Source of the DNA: Streptomyces bottropensis ATCC 25435
GTDB lineage: Bacteria; Actinomycetota; Actinomycetes; Streptomycetales; Streptomycetaceae
NCBI RefSeq assembly: GCF_000383595.1
Contig: NZ_KB911581.1
Location: 7,771,519 to 7,835,518 of the forward strand
Direction: 5' to 3'
Length of the DNA stretch: 64,000 nucleotides
Below, piece after piece: positions 47,968 through 56,881 of the stretch (position 1 is its first letter; each line of letters starts with the position of its first letter). The notes below the pieces were generated by a model. The model was not told the DNA's origin. It did not search any database and saw only the letters and a program-made list of their open reading frames with translations. The position numbers and the translations under genes were made by a program.

Positions 47968-49296
47968 ATGAACACAGCGGACCTCGGTTTGCCGGTCGAC
48001 GTCCCCTCGACCGCGCTCTTCACGGACCACTACGAACTCACGATGCTGCAGGCCGCCCTGAAAGCGGGTACGGCCGAGCGGCGCTCGGTGTTCGAGGTCT
48101 TCACACGGCGGCTGCCGGAGGGGCGCAGGTACGGCGTGGTGGCCGGCACCGGACGGGTGCTCGACGCGGTCGAGAACTTCCGTTTCGACCCGGCCGTCCT
48201 CGGCTTCCTGCGCGAGCGCTCCATCGTCGACGCGCAGACCCTCGACTGGCTCGCCGGCTACCGCTTCGCCGGAGACGTGTGGGGCTACCAGGAGGGCGAG
48301 GTGTACTTCCCGGGCTCGCCCATCATCCGGGTCGAGGGCACCTTCGCCGAGTGCGTCCTGCTGGAGACCGTGATCCTCTCCATCCTCAATCACGACTCGG
48401 CGATCGCGGCCGCCGCCTCCCGGATGTCCAGCGCCGCTGGGGGGCGCCCGCTGATCGAGATGGGCGCCCGGCGCACGCACGAGCTGGCCGCAGTGGCCGC
48501 CTCGCGCGCCGCGTACGTCGGCGGCTTCACCTCCACCTCGGACCTGGCCGCCGGCTTCCGCTACGGCATCCCGACGGTCGGCACGAGCGCCCACGCCTTC
48601 ACCCTGCTCCACGACCGCGAGCGGGACGCCTTTCAGGCCCAGGTGGACTCGCTCGGCCGGAACACCACGCTCCTCGTCGACACCTACGACGTCACCGAAG
48701 CCGTGCGGACCGCCGTGGAGATCGCCGGGCCCGAGCTGAGCGCCGTGCGCATCGACTCCGGTGATCTGCTCCTCGTCGCCCACCGGGTGCGGCAGCAACT
48801 GGACGAGCTGGGCGCGCGGGACACCCGGATCATCGTGACCTCGGACCTCGACGAGTACGCCATCGCCTCGCTGGCGGCGGCGCCGGTGGACGCGTACGGC
48901 GTCGGGACACAGCTGGTGACCGGCTCCGGGCACCCCACCTGCTCGATGGTCTACAAGCTCGTCGCGAGGGCCGAGTCCGCGGACCCCACGGACCCGCTGG
49001 TGCCGGTGGCGAAGAAGTCCAGCGGCGGGAAGACGTCCATCGGGGGCCGTAAGTGGGCGGCCCGGCGGCTGGACGAGCACGGCGTCGCGCAGGCCGAGGT
49101 GATCGGCACCGGGCCGGTGCCCGAGGAGCTGCGGGAACACCAGCTCCTCGTCCCGCTGGTCAAGGACGGCCTGGTGCTCTCCCGGGAGCCCCTGGACGTC
49201 GTACGCGAGCGGCATGTGGCCGCCCGGGCGAGGCTGCCGCTGTCGGCGACGCAGCTGTCGCGCGGGGAAGCGGTCCTTCCGACGGAGTACGTCTGA
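47968..49296 (+). CDS. pncB: Nicotinate phosphoribosyltransferase
   Basis: 442 residues. It converts nicotinate and PRPP to nicotinate mononucleotide in NAD salvage. Signatures: ALFTDHYELTMLQAAL (N-terminus), FEVFTRRLPEGRRYGVVAG, SAAGGRPLIEMGARRTH (with the phosphorylatable His region), FTSTSDLAAGFRYGIPTVGTSAHAF, and VRIDSGDLLL. Full length. It is followed after 269 bp by pncA, which makes its substrate. Confidence 0.96.
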   Translation: MNTADLGLPVDVPSTALFTDHYELTMLQAALKAGTAERRSVFEVFTRRLPEGRRYGVVAGTGRVLDAVENFRFDPAVLGFLRERSIVDAQTLDWLAGYRFAGDVWGYQEGEVYFPGSPIIRVEGTFAECVLLETVILSILNHDSAIAAAASRMSSAAGGRPLIEMGARRTHELAAVAASRAAYVGGFTSTSDLAAGFRYGIPTVGTSAHAFTLLHDRERDAFQAQVDSLGRNTTLLVDTYDVTEAVRTAVEIAGPELSAVRIDSGDLLLVAHRVRQQLDELGARDTRIIVTSDLDEYAIASLAAAPVDAYGVGTQLVTGSGHPTCSMVYKLVARAESADPTDPLVPVAKKSSGGKTSIGGRKWAARRLDEHGVAQAEVIGTGPVPEELREHQLLVPLVKDGLVLSREPLDVVRERHVAARARLPLSATQLSRGEAVLPTEYV

Positions 49297-49479
49297 TCCA
49301 TCCGCGGGCGCACACAGGGAGTGGGCCGGAGTGAACCTGTCCGGCACGCTCTCCCGCGAGCCCCCGAGCGCCCGCGTGTTCGGTTCGTGCTCCGGTCCGC
49401 GCACCGGGCGAGCGCCGGATGCCCCCTCCCGAACGGCTCCCGAAGTCTCTAGGCTCGGAAGTTCGTAGATGCGAAGCCC

Positions 49480-49507
49480 GGCGTTCGCGCTCCGGCGTTC
49501 GCGCTCC
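49480..49507. repeat. 14-bp tandem duplication before pncA
   Basis: GGCGTTCGCGCTCC is repeated exactly twice, about 60 bp upstream of the pncA start. Confidence 0.7.
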
Positions 49508-49565
49508 AGCCCTCGGCCGACCCCACCCACCCCGAAGCACCGAAGAGTCTAAGGACACCGACACC

Positions 49566-50153
49566 ATGCGCCGCGCCTTGATCGTCGTCGATGTACAGAA
49601 CGACTTCTGCGAGGGGGGCAGCCTCGCGGTGGCCGGTGGTGCCGATGTGGCCGCCGCCGTCACCGAGCTGATCGGCCAGGCGGCCGGCCCCGGCTACCAG
49701 CACGTGGTGGCCACCCGTGACCACCACATCGCGCCCGGTGGCCACTTCTCCGACAACCCCGACTACGTCCACTCCTGGCCCGCCCACTGCGTCGCCGGGA
49801 CGGAGGGGGTCGGCTTCCACCCGAACTTCGCCCCCGTGATCGCCTCCGGCGCGGTCGACGCCGTCTTCGACAAGGGGGCGTACTCCGCGGCCTACAGCGG
49901 CTTCGAGGGCGCCGACGAGAACGGCGTGACCCTCGCGGAGTGGCTGCGCGCCCGTGACATCACCGAGGTCGACGTCGTCGGCATCGCCACGGACCACTGC
50001 GTACGGGCCACCGCCCTGGACGCCGCGCGGGAGGGCTTCCGCACCCAGGTGCTGCTGGACCTGACCGCCGGGGTGGCCGAGGAGACGACCGAGCGGGCCC
50101 TGGAGGAGCTGCGGGAGGCGGGCGTGGAGCTGTCGGGCAAGCCGGTGGTGTGA
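49566..50153 (+). CDS. pncA: Nicotinamidase
   Basis: 195 residues of the isochorismatase-like fold. Catalytic triad D9 (VVDVQNDF), K103 (FDKGAYSAAYSGF) and C145 (GIATDHCVRATA). Metal ligands lie in DHHIAPGGHFSDNP. It deamidates nicotinamide to nicotinate for PncB encoded just upstream, so the pair forms a salvage module, each with its own upstream spacer. Confidence 0.96.
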   Translation: MRRALIVVDVQNDFCEGGSLAVAGGADVAAAVTELIGQAAGPGYQHVVATRDHHIAPGGHFSDNPDYVHSWPAHCVAGTEGVGFHPNFAPVIASGAVDAVFDKGAYSAAYSGFEGADENGVTLAEWLRARDITEVDVVGIATDHCVRATALDAAREGFRTQVLLDLTAGVAEETTERALEELREAGVELSGKPVV

Positions 50154-50176
50154 CCCCCCGAAGGGCGCCGCACGGG

Positions 50177-50530
50177 TCACACCGGCACCGTGGGCCTCCT
50201 CAGCAGCGCTCTGATCGGGTGCCACAGCTCCGGGGTCGTGGAGGCTGGGCAGACCGGTGAGGTGCGCCATATCAGGCCGTCGGGATGGTGCAGGACGGCC
50301 GTGATCTCGTCCGGGGTCGGGGGCGCCGCGTTGCCGCGGAGGTAGATCGCTCGCATGCCCAGGTTGCGGAGCCGGGTCAGGGCCCTGGCGCGGTTCGCGG
50401 CCAGGACGAGGACCCGTACGGCACCGTCGTCCTGCGGCACCCAGGTCGTACCCGGTGCCACCGCCCCGGACAGGTTCAGGGCGACGACGACATTGCCGTC
50501 CGGCAGTTTGCAGAAACCTCCTGCGGCCAT
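50177..50530 (-). CDS. Conserved hypothetical protein
   Basis: 117 residues with no membrane segment: GNVVVALNLSGAVAPGTTWVPQDDGAVRVLVLAANRARALTRLRNLGMRAIYLRGNAAPPTPDE. The pattern suggests a small alpha/beta domain. No named family recognised. ATG 50530 (MAAGGFCKLPDG) is the likely start, and a GTG lies two codons upstream. It is convergent with pncA. Confidence 0.7.
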   Translation of the reverse strand: MAAGGFCKLPDGNVVVALNLSGAVAPGTTWVPQDDGAVRVLVLAANRARALTRLRNLGMRAIYLRGNAAPPTPDEITAVLHHPDGLIWRTSPVCPASTTPELWHPIRALLRRPTVPV

Positions 50531-50591
50531 GCAGGTCACACCCCCGTGCGTGTCAGTGTCAATAAGAAGACCACACCACGCACCTAAACAC

Positions 50592-50628
50592 GTCCGGCCG
50601 CGACCCGCCAAGGGGGTCGCGGCCGGAC
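50592..50628 (-). terminator. Hairpin terminator of the M6 protease gene
   Basis: GTCCGGCCGCGACCC (50592-50606) pairs perfectly with its complement at 50614-50628, 26 bp after the protease stop codon. Confidence 0.8.
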
Positions 50629-50653
50629 ATGCTCTGACCTGCGGAAATACGAG

Positions 50654-53005
50654 CTACTTCACCGCGGGGCCGACCTTGACCGACATCGTGGAGCCGTCCG
50701 CGGCCTCCTTGACGATCTCGATCTTGGTGTTGGTGTCAGTGATCTTGACACCGGCCAGCGGGGTGAGCGCGTCGTAGTAGGTGTTGGTCCGGTCGTTGAA
50801 GACGGACACACCCGCGGACGACGGGATGGTCGTCGGGACGTCGGCCTTGTGCAGCGTCAGACCGTCCGTGCGGTAGAGGCTGAACGGCGAGTCGTAGGCC
50901 TGGATCCGGCTGCGCATCACCGTGCCGTCGGCCCACTTCAGCGCCGCCGGGTGCGAGTCGACCGGCAGGACCAGACCCGCGCCGGGGTGGACGCTGGTGT
51001 TGTTGTCCGCCTGCGAGGTGTCCCACTTCCAGATCAACAGACCGTTCTGGTAGGGGAAGTGCTCCACCCAGTCCGGACGCGTGGTCGAGAAGCCGAAGTT
51101 GTACGGGCCGACCTTGAGGGTCTCGTCGTACGACACGTACTGACGGTTCTCGGCGATGTAGTACTGCGCGTAGTCGTCCGTGATCGACGCGCCCACGCGG
51201 GAGAAGCCCTTGGCGGTCCAGGCCGCGTCCGCGCTCTCCGCGTTGTCCGAGAAGAGGACGGAACCGTCGGCGGTCAGCGCGATGGAGTCGGCCGCGAAGC
51301 CCTTCGGGGCCACGCCGCCGTCCGTCTGGTAGCGGAAGCGGAGGTCGAACTTCTTGCCCGCGTAGGCGTTCAGGGAGTACGACAGCTTCTTGTACGCGGC
51401 GGAGGAGCCGGTCAGCGCGGGCTTGCCGCTGGCGTCGCGCGGGATCGCCGCGCCGTCCACCGTGCCGTCGACGGCGGTCCAGTTGGCGCCGCCGTCGGTC
51501 GACACCTCGGTGTAGAGGTAGTCGAACTCGGCCTCGATGTCGTACCAGCCGTCGAGGCTGAGCGCGGCCGAGGACTTGCCCGTGAGGTCCACGGAACGGG
51601 TCAGCGTGTTGGAGAGGTTGTCACCGCTGCCGCTCCACCACTGGGTCGAGCCCTGCGCCGGAACGACGATCTCGGTGGAGACCTCCTTCTTCGGCAGCTC
51701 GACCACGAGGGCCTGCTTGTCCTTGGAGTTGTACTCCGCGACCCCGAGCTTGTGCCGCGACTTCGTCGCCGCCTTCGCCGTGTCGTAGTCCAGCCAGCCG
51801 AGCTGCAGCTTGTCCCAGGCGGTCATGTCGCCGGGCAGGTCGCCGATGGCGTCCTTGCCCGTGCCGAGCCAGGAACCGGACGACATCAGCGTCCAGAAGC
51901 CGGTGGAGTTGTCGCCGCCCGCGGTGTCGTAGTGGTCCGGCAGACCGAGGTCGTGGCCGTACTCGTGGGCGTAGACACCGAGGCCGCCGTTCTCCGGCTG
52001 GACGGTGTAGTCGCCGACCCAGATGCCGGTGTCGCCGATCTTGGCGCCGCCGAGCTTGTTGTCGGCCGGGCCGGTCGCGCCCGCGTCGGTGCCGAACGCG
52101 TACCAGCGGTGGGCCCAGATGGCGTCCTCGCCCTGCGCGCCGCCGCCGGCGGACTCGTCCTCACCGGCGTGCACGACCTGGAAGTGGTCGATGTAGCCGT
52201 CGGGCTCGTTGAAGTCGCCGTCGCCGTCGAAGTCGTAGCGGTCCCACTGGTCGAACTCGGCCACGTCCGCCTTGATCTCGGCGTCGGTGCGCCCCGCTGC
52301 CTTCTGCTGGGCGACCCAGGACGTGACACCGTCACTGACGATGTTCCACACGCTGGAGCAGTTGGTCTGGCCGCACTTGTTGTTGCCGTAGCGGGCCTCG
52401 TTGTAGGGGACCTTGACCCAGTCGGAGACCTCGCCCTCGACCGAGTAGCGGCCCGAGGACTGCTTCTCGTAGTACTTCTTCACCGACTCGTCGTTCTTGC
52501 CGGTGCCGAAGTAGAGGTCCTGGAAGTACTTCTGGTCGTAGTCCGCCTGCCAGGCCGTGGAGTTGTCCTTGGCCCGGTCCGGCTCGGCGATCTGGTTGTG
52601 CAGCGGGCCCGCGGTGCCGCCGTAGCGGCTGTCGATCTTGTCGCCGAACTCGACCAGGATCGTGAAGATCTTGTCGGTCTTCTCGCGGCCGAGCTCGACG
52701 TACTTGCTCTTGCCCTTCTTGCTGTCCAGCTTCACGACCTGCGAGCCGTCACGGTCCTTGACCGTGGCGTCGCCGGATATGACCTGCTGCAGGGCCTCCT
52801 CGCGCTGGGCCTCCCGAGTTTTGCTCAGGGGTCCGTCGAGGTCGTGCTCGCCGGCGTGCTCGTGGTCCGCCGGGTCGTGCCGGTCCACAGCCGCCGGTGT
52901 GCCGTCGGCGGCCTGCGCCACCGTGAGGGCCGACATGGTCGCCGCCGCAGTGGCGACCGCGACGCCGATGGCGGCAGCTCTGAACGTCCAGGGTCTACTG
53001 GTCAC
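50654..53005 (-). CDS. Secreted immune-inhibitor-A-type M6 metalloprotease
   Basis: 783 residues. The Sec signal peptide (residues 1-33, RAAAIGVAVATAAATMSALTVAQAA) is followed by a propeptide, then the M6 catalytic domain with zinc motif H347-E348-YG-H351-DLGLPDH. Calcium-type loops appear in DRYDFDGDGDFNEPDGYID. The C-terminal half has beta-sandwich (MAM/VEG-like) domains (DIEAEFDYLYTEVSTDGGANWTAVDG). It degrades extracellular proteins. GGAGGACC precedes GTG 53005. An inverted CTTGAC/GTCAAG repeat lies upstream at 53130-53149. Confidence 0.93.
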   Translation of the reverse strand: MTSRPWTFRAAAIGVAVATAAATMSALTVAQAADGTPAAVDRHDPADHEHAGEHDLDGPLSKTREAQREEALQQVISGDATVKDRDGSQVVKLDSKKGKSKYVELGREKTDKIFTILVEFGDKIDSRYGGTAGPLHNQIAEPDRAKDNSTAWQADYDQKYFQDLYFGTGKNDESVKKYYEKQSSGRYSVEGEVSDWVKVPYNEARYGNNKCGQTNCSSVWNIVSDGVTSWVAQQKAAGRTDAEIKADVAEFDQWDRYDFDGDGDFNEPDGYIDHFQVVHAGEDESAGGGAQGEDAIWAHRWYAFGTDAGATGPADNKLGGAKIGDTGIWVGDYTVQPENGGLGVYAHEYGHDLGLPDHYDTAGGDNSTGFWTLMSSGSWLGTGKDAIGDLPGDMTAWDKLQLGWLDYDTAKAATKSRHKLGVAEYNSKDKQALVVELPKKEVSTEIVVPAQGSTQWWSGSGDNLSNTLTRSVDLTGKSSAALSLDGWYDIEAEFDYLYTEVSTDGGANWTAVDGTVDGAAIPRDASGKPALTGSSAAYKKLSYSLNAYAGKKFDLRFRYQTDGGVAPKGFAADSIALTADGSVLFSDNAESADAAWTAKGFSRVGASITDDYAQYYIAENRQYVSYDETLKVGPYNFGFSTTRPDWVEHFPYQNGLLIWKWDTSQADNNTSVHPGAGLVLPVDSHPAALKWADGTVMRSRIQAYDSPFSLYRTDGLTLHKADVPTTIPSSAGVSVFNDRTNTYYDALTPLAGVKITDTNTKIEIVKEAADGSTMSVKVGPAVK

Positions 53006-53471
53006 TTGAGGTCCTCCCCCGCGTCCGTTCGCGCGGAGGAGGATGGTCCTGTGTGGAGGAGTCCGCGCGCGGTATACGCGTGTAGTCAAGTGACGCCATT
53101 CGACCGGAGTTTCGAGAGAAAAAACAGATCTTGACTTGGACAGGTCAAGTGCACTATCGGCGTCTACGGGAAGCACTTGTTCGTTATGCGGTCGTGATGT
53201 GCACCGCTCACGCGTCTTCCGAACCGGCGCGCATATGCGTCGACTTGCCGGAGGGCATGAACCCGTGCGCCCCCTGTGCACCCGGCACCGTGTGTCAGGT
53301 CACGCTTACCCGTCGTTCCACTCGGGCACCCTGGCGAATAGAGTCGAGTGGCGGAGCGCCGGAAGTCGGTGAAAGCCAAGTCGACCCCCCTGCTTCACCT
53401 TTGATTCGTATCCGCACCCTCCCCTTCATCCTGAGAGGCACGGGGAGACCCCACCCGAGGACACGATTGCC
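53006..53471. other. 466-bp gene-free region between protease and small membrane protein
   Basis: Contains a perfect CTTGAC-N8-GTCAAG dyad (53130-53149), an A-tract (53119-53126) and no supported gene. The 129-codon open frame at 53131 looks like noncoding composition. It probably carries promoters for both divergent genes. Confidence 0.45.
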
Positions 53472-53759
53472 ATGCCTCGTCCGACGACCGCACAGCTCGC
53501 CTACGGCTCCTGCACCGTGATCTTGTCCACACTCGCCATGCTGCTGCTGTCCCAGACGAGTTCCGGCGCGGGCATCGCGGTGATCGCCCTGGCCGCCCTG
53601 GCCCTGGGCCTGCTCGTCTCCCTGACCGTGCCGCAGCCCAAGCCCGCGCCCGGCGCCGCAGTGCCCCGCGCCCGCGCGTCCGCCGCTCCCGTACCGGCCT
53701 CCCCGGCCGCGCGGGCCGAGGCGGTCCGTGAGCCGGTGCACGAGCGGACGGGCTCCTGA
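53472..53759 (+). CDS. Small membrane protein, unknown function
   Basis: 95 residues with two membrane helices (about 10-27, YGSCTVILSTLAMLLLS, and 33-53, GIAVIALAALALGLLVSLTV) and a Pro/Ala-rich cytoplasmic or external tail. GAGG lies upstream of ATG 53472. No family recognised. Confidence 0.7.
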   Translation: MPRPTTAQLAYGSCTVILSTLAMLLLSQTSSGAGIAVIALAALALGLLVSLTVPQPKPAPGAAVPRARASAAPVPASPAARAEAVREPVHERTGS

Positions 53760-53843
53760 ACCGGCACCCGGTGACCGTGTGCTGAAACGTCTCGGCGGGC
53801 CCGTGTGCCACGGACCCGCCGTCGTCGTTCGGGGACCGCGCGC

Positions 53844-54539
53844 TCAGGCGGTGCTGACCACCACCGTCTTGGCCGCCTTGTCGTGCAGACCCTGCTTGTA
53901 GGGCTTGTCGAAGAAGCTCCAGCCGCCCGCGATCGCCGTCCAGACGCAGGCGCAGCAGAAGGCGAAGGGGATCCACAGCACGGCCGCGCGGATCAGTGCG
54001 GTCTTCGTGGAGGGCGTGGACCCGTCGTCGAGGTCGGCCACCCGCAGTTTCAGCAGCTTCTTGCCGAGGGTCTGGCCGTTCCTGACGGTGAAGAACGTGT
54101 CGTACGCGATGTAGAGGACCGCCGCGAGCGCCTCCTGGGCCAGGGACCTGCCGAACTCGAAGTCGTCCGAGTCCACCGTGTACTGGCTGATCCTGAACGC
54201 CCACGCCAGCAGCCCCACCACGATCCCCACCAGGATCATGTCGATGATCCGCGCGAGCACCCGCTTCCCGCTGTCGGCGAGCGGCGGCATGCCCGAGAGC
54301 GGGTCGCCCGGGTACTGCCCGCCGCTGTAGGGGTCCCCGCCGTAGGGCGGGGGCTGACTCCCGTAGGGCGGCGGCTGATTGCCGTAGGGCGGTTGCTGCC
54401 CGCCCCCGTCCGGCGGCGGCTGCCGGGGCGGCGGGTCGTACGGGGAGCCGCCGCCCTGGTGCGGCGGGGGCGGCTGCTTCCTGAACCGGTCGTCGTCCGG
54501 GGACTGACCGGAGCCGAAGGGCGGCGGTTCGCTACTCAT
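53844..54539 (-). CDS. RDD family membrane protein, Pro/Gly-rich N-terminus
   Basis: 231 residues. The first ~95 are Pro/Gly/Tyr/Gln low complexity (QPPPYGSQPPPYGGDPYSGGQYPG). The RDD domain follows: KRVLARIIDMILVGIVVGLLAW (Arg...Asp in helix 1), GQTLGKKLLKLRVADLDDG, and KQGLHDKAAKTVVV (final Asp). RDD proteins are membrane transporters or assembly factors of mostly unknown substrate. ATG 54539 starts MSSEPPPF. It lies 69 bp beyond the second RDD gene, the likely co-transcribed neighbour. Confidence 0.9.
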   Translation of the reverse strand: MSSEPPPFGSGQSPDDDRFRKQPPPPHQGGGSPYDPPPRQPPPDGGGQQPPYGNQPPPYGSQPPPYGGDPYSGGQYPGDPLSGMPPLADSGKRVLARIIDMILVGIVVGLLAWAFRISQYTVDSDDFEFGRSLAQEALAAVLYIAYDTFFTVRNGQTLGKKLLKLRVADLDDGSTPSTKTALIRAAVLWIPFAFCCACVWTAIAGGWSFFDKPYKQGLHDKAAKTVVVSTA

Positions 54540-54608
54540 GGCCCGAGTCGACCGCGAACCCCCCGGCTCCGCATCCGGCACGGGGCCGTACGGAGTACGG
54601 AGTGCGCC

Positions 54609-56180
54609 CTACCCGCCCGCCACGAAGGTGTGCGCCGACTTGTCGTGCCAGCACTGGCGCCACGGCTTGTCCCACACGCACCACAGGACGCCGATCACAC
54701 CGATGCCGAGCAGCCCGGAGACGGTGTGGACGAGCCAGCGCCGCAGGGAGCGCCCGAACGACGGGGGTTCGTGGCCCTCGATGTCCCGGACGTCGAGCCC
54801 GAACAGCTTCTTGCCGAGGGTGCGCCCCCACCGGGCGGTGGGCAGCACCTCGTAGAGGGCGCTGACAAGGAACAGGACACCGAGGACGATGCCCAGGTAG
54901 ACGGAGGTCGTGCCGTCGACCAGCCAGACCGTGACCCGCTCGCCGGAGAGCTTGGCCGCGTCGATCTTCTCGTCGATGTGGTCCATCGCCTTGGTGCCGA
55001 ACGGCACGGCGGCCGCGGCCGTGACGGTGCCGACGACCAGGCTGTCCACGAGCCGGGCGGCGAGCCGTCTGCCGAGCCCCGCGGGCCTGGCCTCCGCCTG
55101 CCGCCGCGCCGCCGCCTGGAAGGGGTCCTCCACCACCGGCTTCCACGGCGCGACCGGCTGCTCGTCCTCGCCCCCGGCCAGCCGGTGCACCTGCTGCGCC
55201 CAGGAGGGCTGCCCGCCGCCGTACCCGACGGCCATGGGGGTCTCGGCCGGCGGCCGGACGGCGGCCTGCTGGGGTACGCCGGGCGCGGACGGGGCGATCT
55301 GGGGATCGACGACGGCCGGTGCGGTCTGGGGGGCCTGCTGGGGAAAGGCGCCGCCGAACTGGGGCTGCTGCGGCTCCGCCGAGGGCGGGGCCGGGACGGC
55401 CGGGGCGATCGCCGCCGGGGCGGTACCCGCCTGCGGGCCCTGCTGCGCGGGCGGCGGCCCCGGCTGGGGGCCGGACGCCGAGGACGTGACGGACTGCGGG
55501 GCGAGACCCAGGGCCTGCTGGGCGGCGACCTGGGCGGGAGTCAGGGGCGAGCCGAAAGGCACGGGGGCCACGGGCGCGCCCCCGTCGGACTGCGGGGGTT
55601 CCGCGCTCCCGGCGGTCCGCGGCCCCCCGGACGGGGCCGGGCGGCGGAACACCACCGTGCCCGGGGTGGCCCCGGCGTCCTCGCCGGTGTCCGCCGGCGG
55701 GATCGTCGCCGTACCGTCCGTGCTCGCCGTACGCCCGGGGTCACCGCCGTCGGCGGGGGCGGTCGCGTCCGCCGCGAGGGACACCCGGGGGTCGCGCGGG
55801 TCCGGGCCGGAGGCCGAACCCCAGGACACCCGGCGGTCCTTGTCGCCGCCGAAGCCGGTCTGGCGGGAGCGGTCGGCGCCCCACGCGGAGGCGGGCTCGG
55901 GGCGGGAGCCGTGCAGGGCGTTGTCGGAGGCCGGGCGGTCCTGTTCGCCGTCGGGCGCGGGGTCCTCGTCGAAGAAGTGCGGACCCGTCTCCTCCACGGC
56001 GCCGGACGGGCCGGAGCCGGACGGCGGGGCGATCGGCCTGCCGTCGGAGGGAGCCGGACGGCTCGTACCCGGCACCCAGGCCGCACCGTTCCAGTACCGG
56101 ACGTATCCAGGAATGGACGGGTCCGGGTAATACCCTTCGCGGGGCCTGTCGTCGCCGGGGGCCGGGGTTGGGGCGCTCAT
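54609..56180 (-). CDS. DUF2510 + RDD family membrane protein
   Basis: 523 residues. The N-terminal DUF2510 motif is REGYYPDPSIPGYVRYWNGAAWVPG (about 14-39). A ~300-residue disordered region rich in Pro/Ala/Gln/Gly follows. The C-terminal RDD domain (about 370-520) contains GRRLAARLVDSLVVGTVTAAAAVPFG, GRTLGKKLFGLDVRDIEG and KPWRQCWHDKSAHTFV. It is paired with the shorter RDD gene downstream. The function is unknown, and the disordered linker suggests protein interactions at the membrane. Confidence 0.9.
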   Translation of the reverse strand: MSAPTPAPGDDRPREGYYPDPSIPGYVRYWNGAAWVPGTSRPAPSDGRPIAPPSGSGPSGAVEETGPHFFDEDPAPDGEQDRPASDNALHGSRPEPASAWGADRSRQTGFGGDKDRRVSWGSASGPDPRDPRVSLAADATAPADGGDPGRTASTDGTATIPPADTGEDAGATPGTVVFRRPAPSGGPRTAGSAEPPQSDGGAPVAPVPFGSPLTPAQVAAQQALGLAPQSVTSSASGPQPGPPPAQQGPQAGTAPAAIAPAVPAPPSAEPQQPQFGGAFPQQAPQTAPAVVDPQIAPSAPGVPQQAAVRPPAETPMAVGYGGGQPSWAQQVHRLAGGEDEQPVAPWKPVVEDPFQAAARRQAEARPAGLGRRLAARLVDSLVVGTVTAAAAVPFGTKAMDHIDEKIDAAKLSGERVTVWLVDGTTSVYLGIVLGVLFLVSALYEVLPTARWGRTLGKKLFGLDVRDIEGHEPPSFGRSLRRWLVHTVSGLLGIGVIGVLWCVWDKPWRQCWHDKSAHTFVAGG

Positions 56181-56445
56181 GTCCGTCGTCCCGTATCTGC
56201 TCGTGGGTTTGGTGGAGGCGTCCAGATCTACCAGACGCCGGCCCTGTCCATGACCGCTGCCTCCGGACCCGCCCCATTCACGCACGGATCTGCTACGGGC
56301 CCGCGAGGGCGCCGGTCACCGGGAGCCGGCCGGTGGACCCGGCGGAAAAAAGTTCCGCGAACCCGCGTAATGCGCGGGGGTCCTCGCCCCTCTCACTCGT
56401 ACGGGCCCGCGCACAGGGACCCGCCACGAGAGAGGAACGATCACC

Positions 56446-56859
56446 ATGCGGCACACCGTCGTGGAGCGCGAACTGGAGCTGGGACTCGTCCTGTCGCCCG
56501 AGCGCAGCATCCCCGTACCGGCCAAGCTCGTCTTCCGCAGCGACGACCCGTACGCCGTCCACATCGCCTTCCACATCAACTCCGACCGCCCGGTGAACTG
56601 GACGTTCGCCCGGGAGCTGCTGGTGGAGGGGGTGTTCCGGCCGTGCGGGCACGGGGACGTGCGGGTGTGGCCGACGAAGGTGTCGGGCCGGAGCGTCGTG
56701 CTGATGGCACTCAGCTCGCCGGACGGGGACGCGCTGCTGGAGGCGCCGGCCGCCGCCGTGTCGGCCTGGCTGGAGCGGACCCTGCGGGTGGTGCCGCCGG
56801 GTGCGGAGTTCGACATGCTGCGGATCGACGACGGCCTGGCGGAACTCCTCGCCCAGTGA
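56446..56859 (+). CDS. ssgG: SsgA-like protein (SALP), sporulation cell division
   Basis: 137 residues of the SsgA/SsgB family, unique to morphologically complex actinomycetes: PVPAKLVFRSDDPYAVHIAFHINSDRPVNWTFARELLVEGVFRPCGHGDVRVWP is diagnostic. SALPs position septa and remodel peptidoglycan during sporulation. The position between the RDD genes and a GlcD-like oxidase matches ssgG of S. coelicolor, so the symbol rests on synteny. It supports Streptomyces as the source. Confidence 0.9.
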   Translation: MRHTVVERELELGLVLSPERSIPVPAKLVFRSDDPYAVHIAFHINSDRPVNWTFARELLVEGVFRPCGHGDVRVWPTKVSGRSVVLMALSSPDGDALLEAPAAAVSAWLERTLRVVPPGAEFDMLRIDDGLAELLAQ

Positions 56860-56881
56860 GGGCTGGCGCAGGGGGCGCGGG

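Noticed and set aside
50285..50777. Two plus-strand open frames near the hypothetical gene at 50177
   Set aside because: They lie opposite the better-supported minus-strand gene and its terminator and lack start signals.
53131..53520. 129-codon plus-strand open frame
   Set aside because: It has no domain, no ribosome-binding site, and it overlaps the promoter region and the start of the small membrane protein gene.
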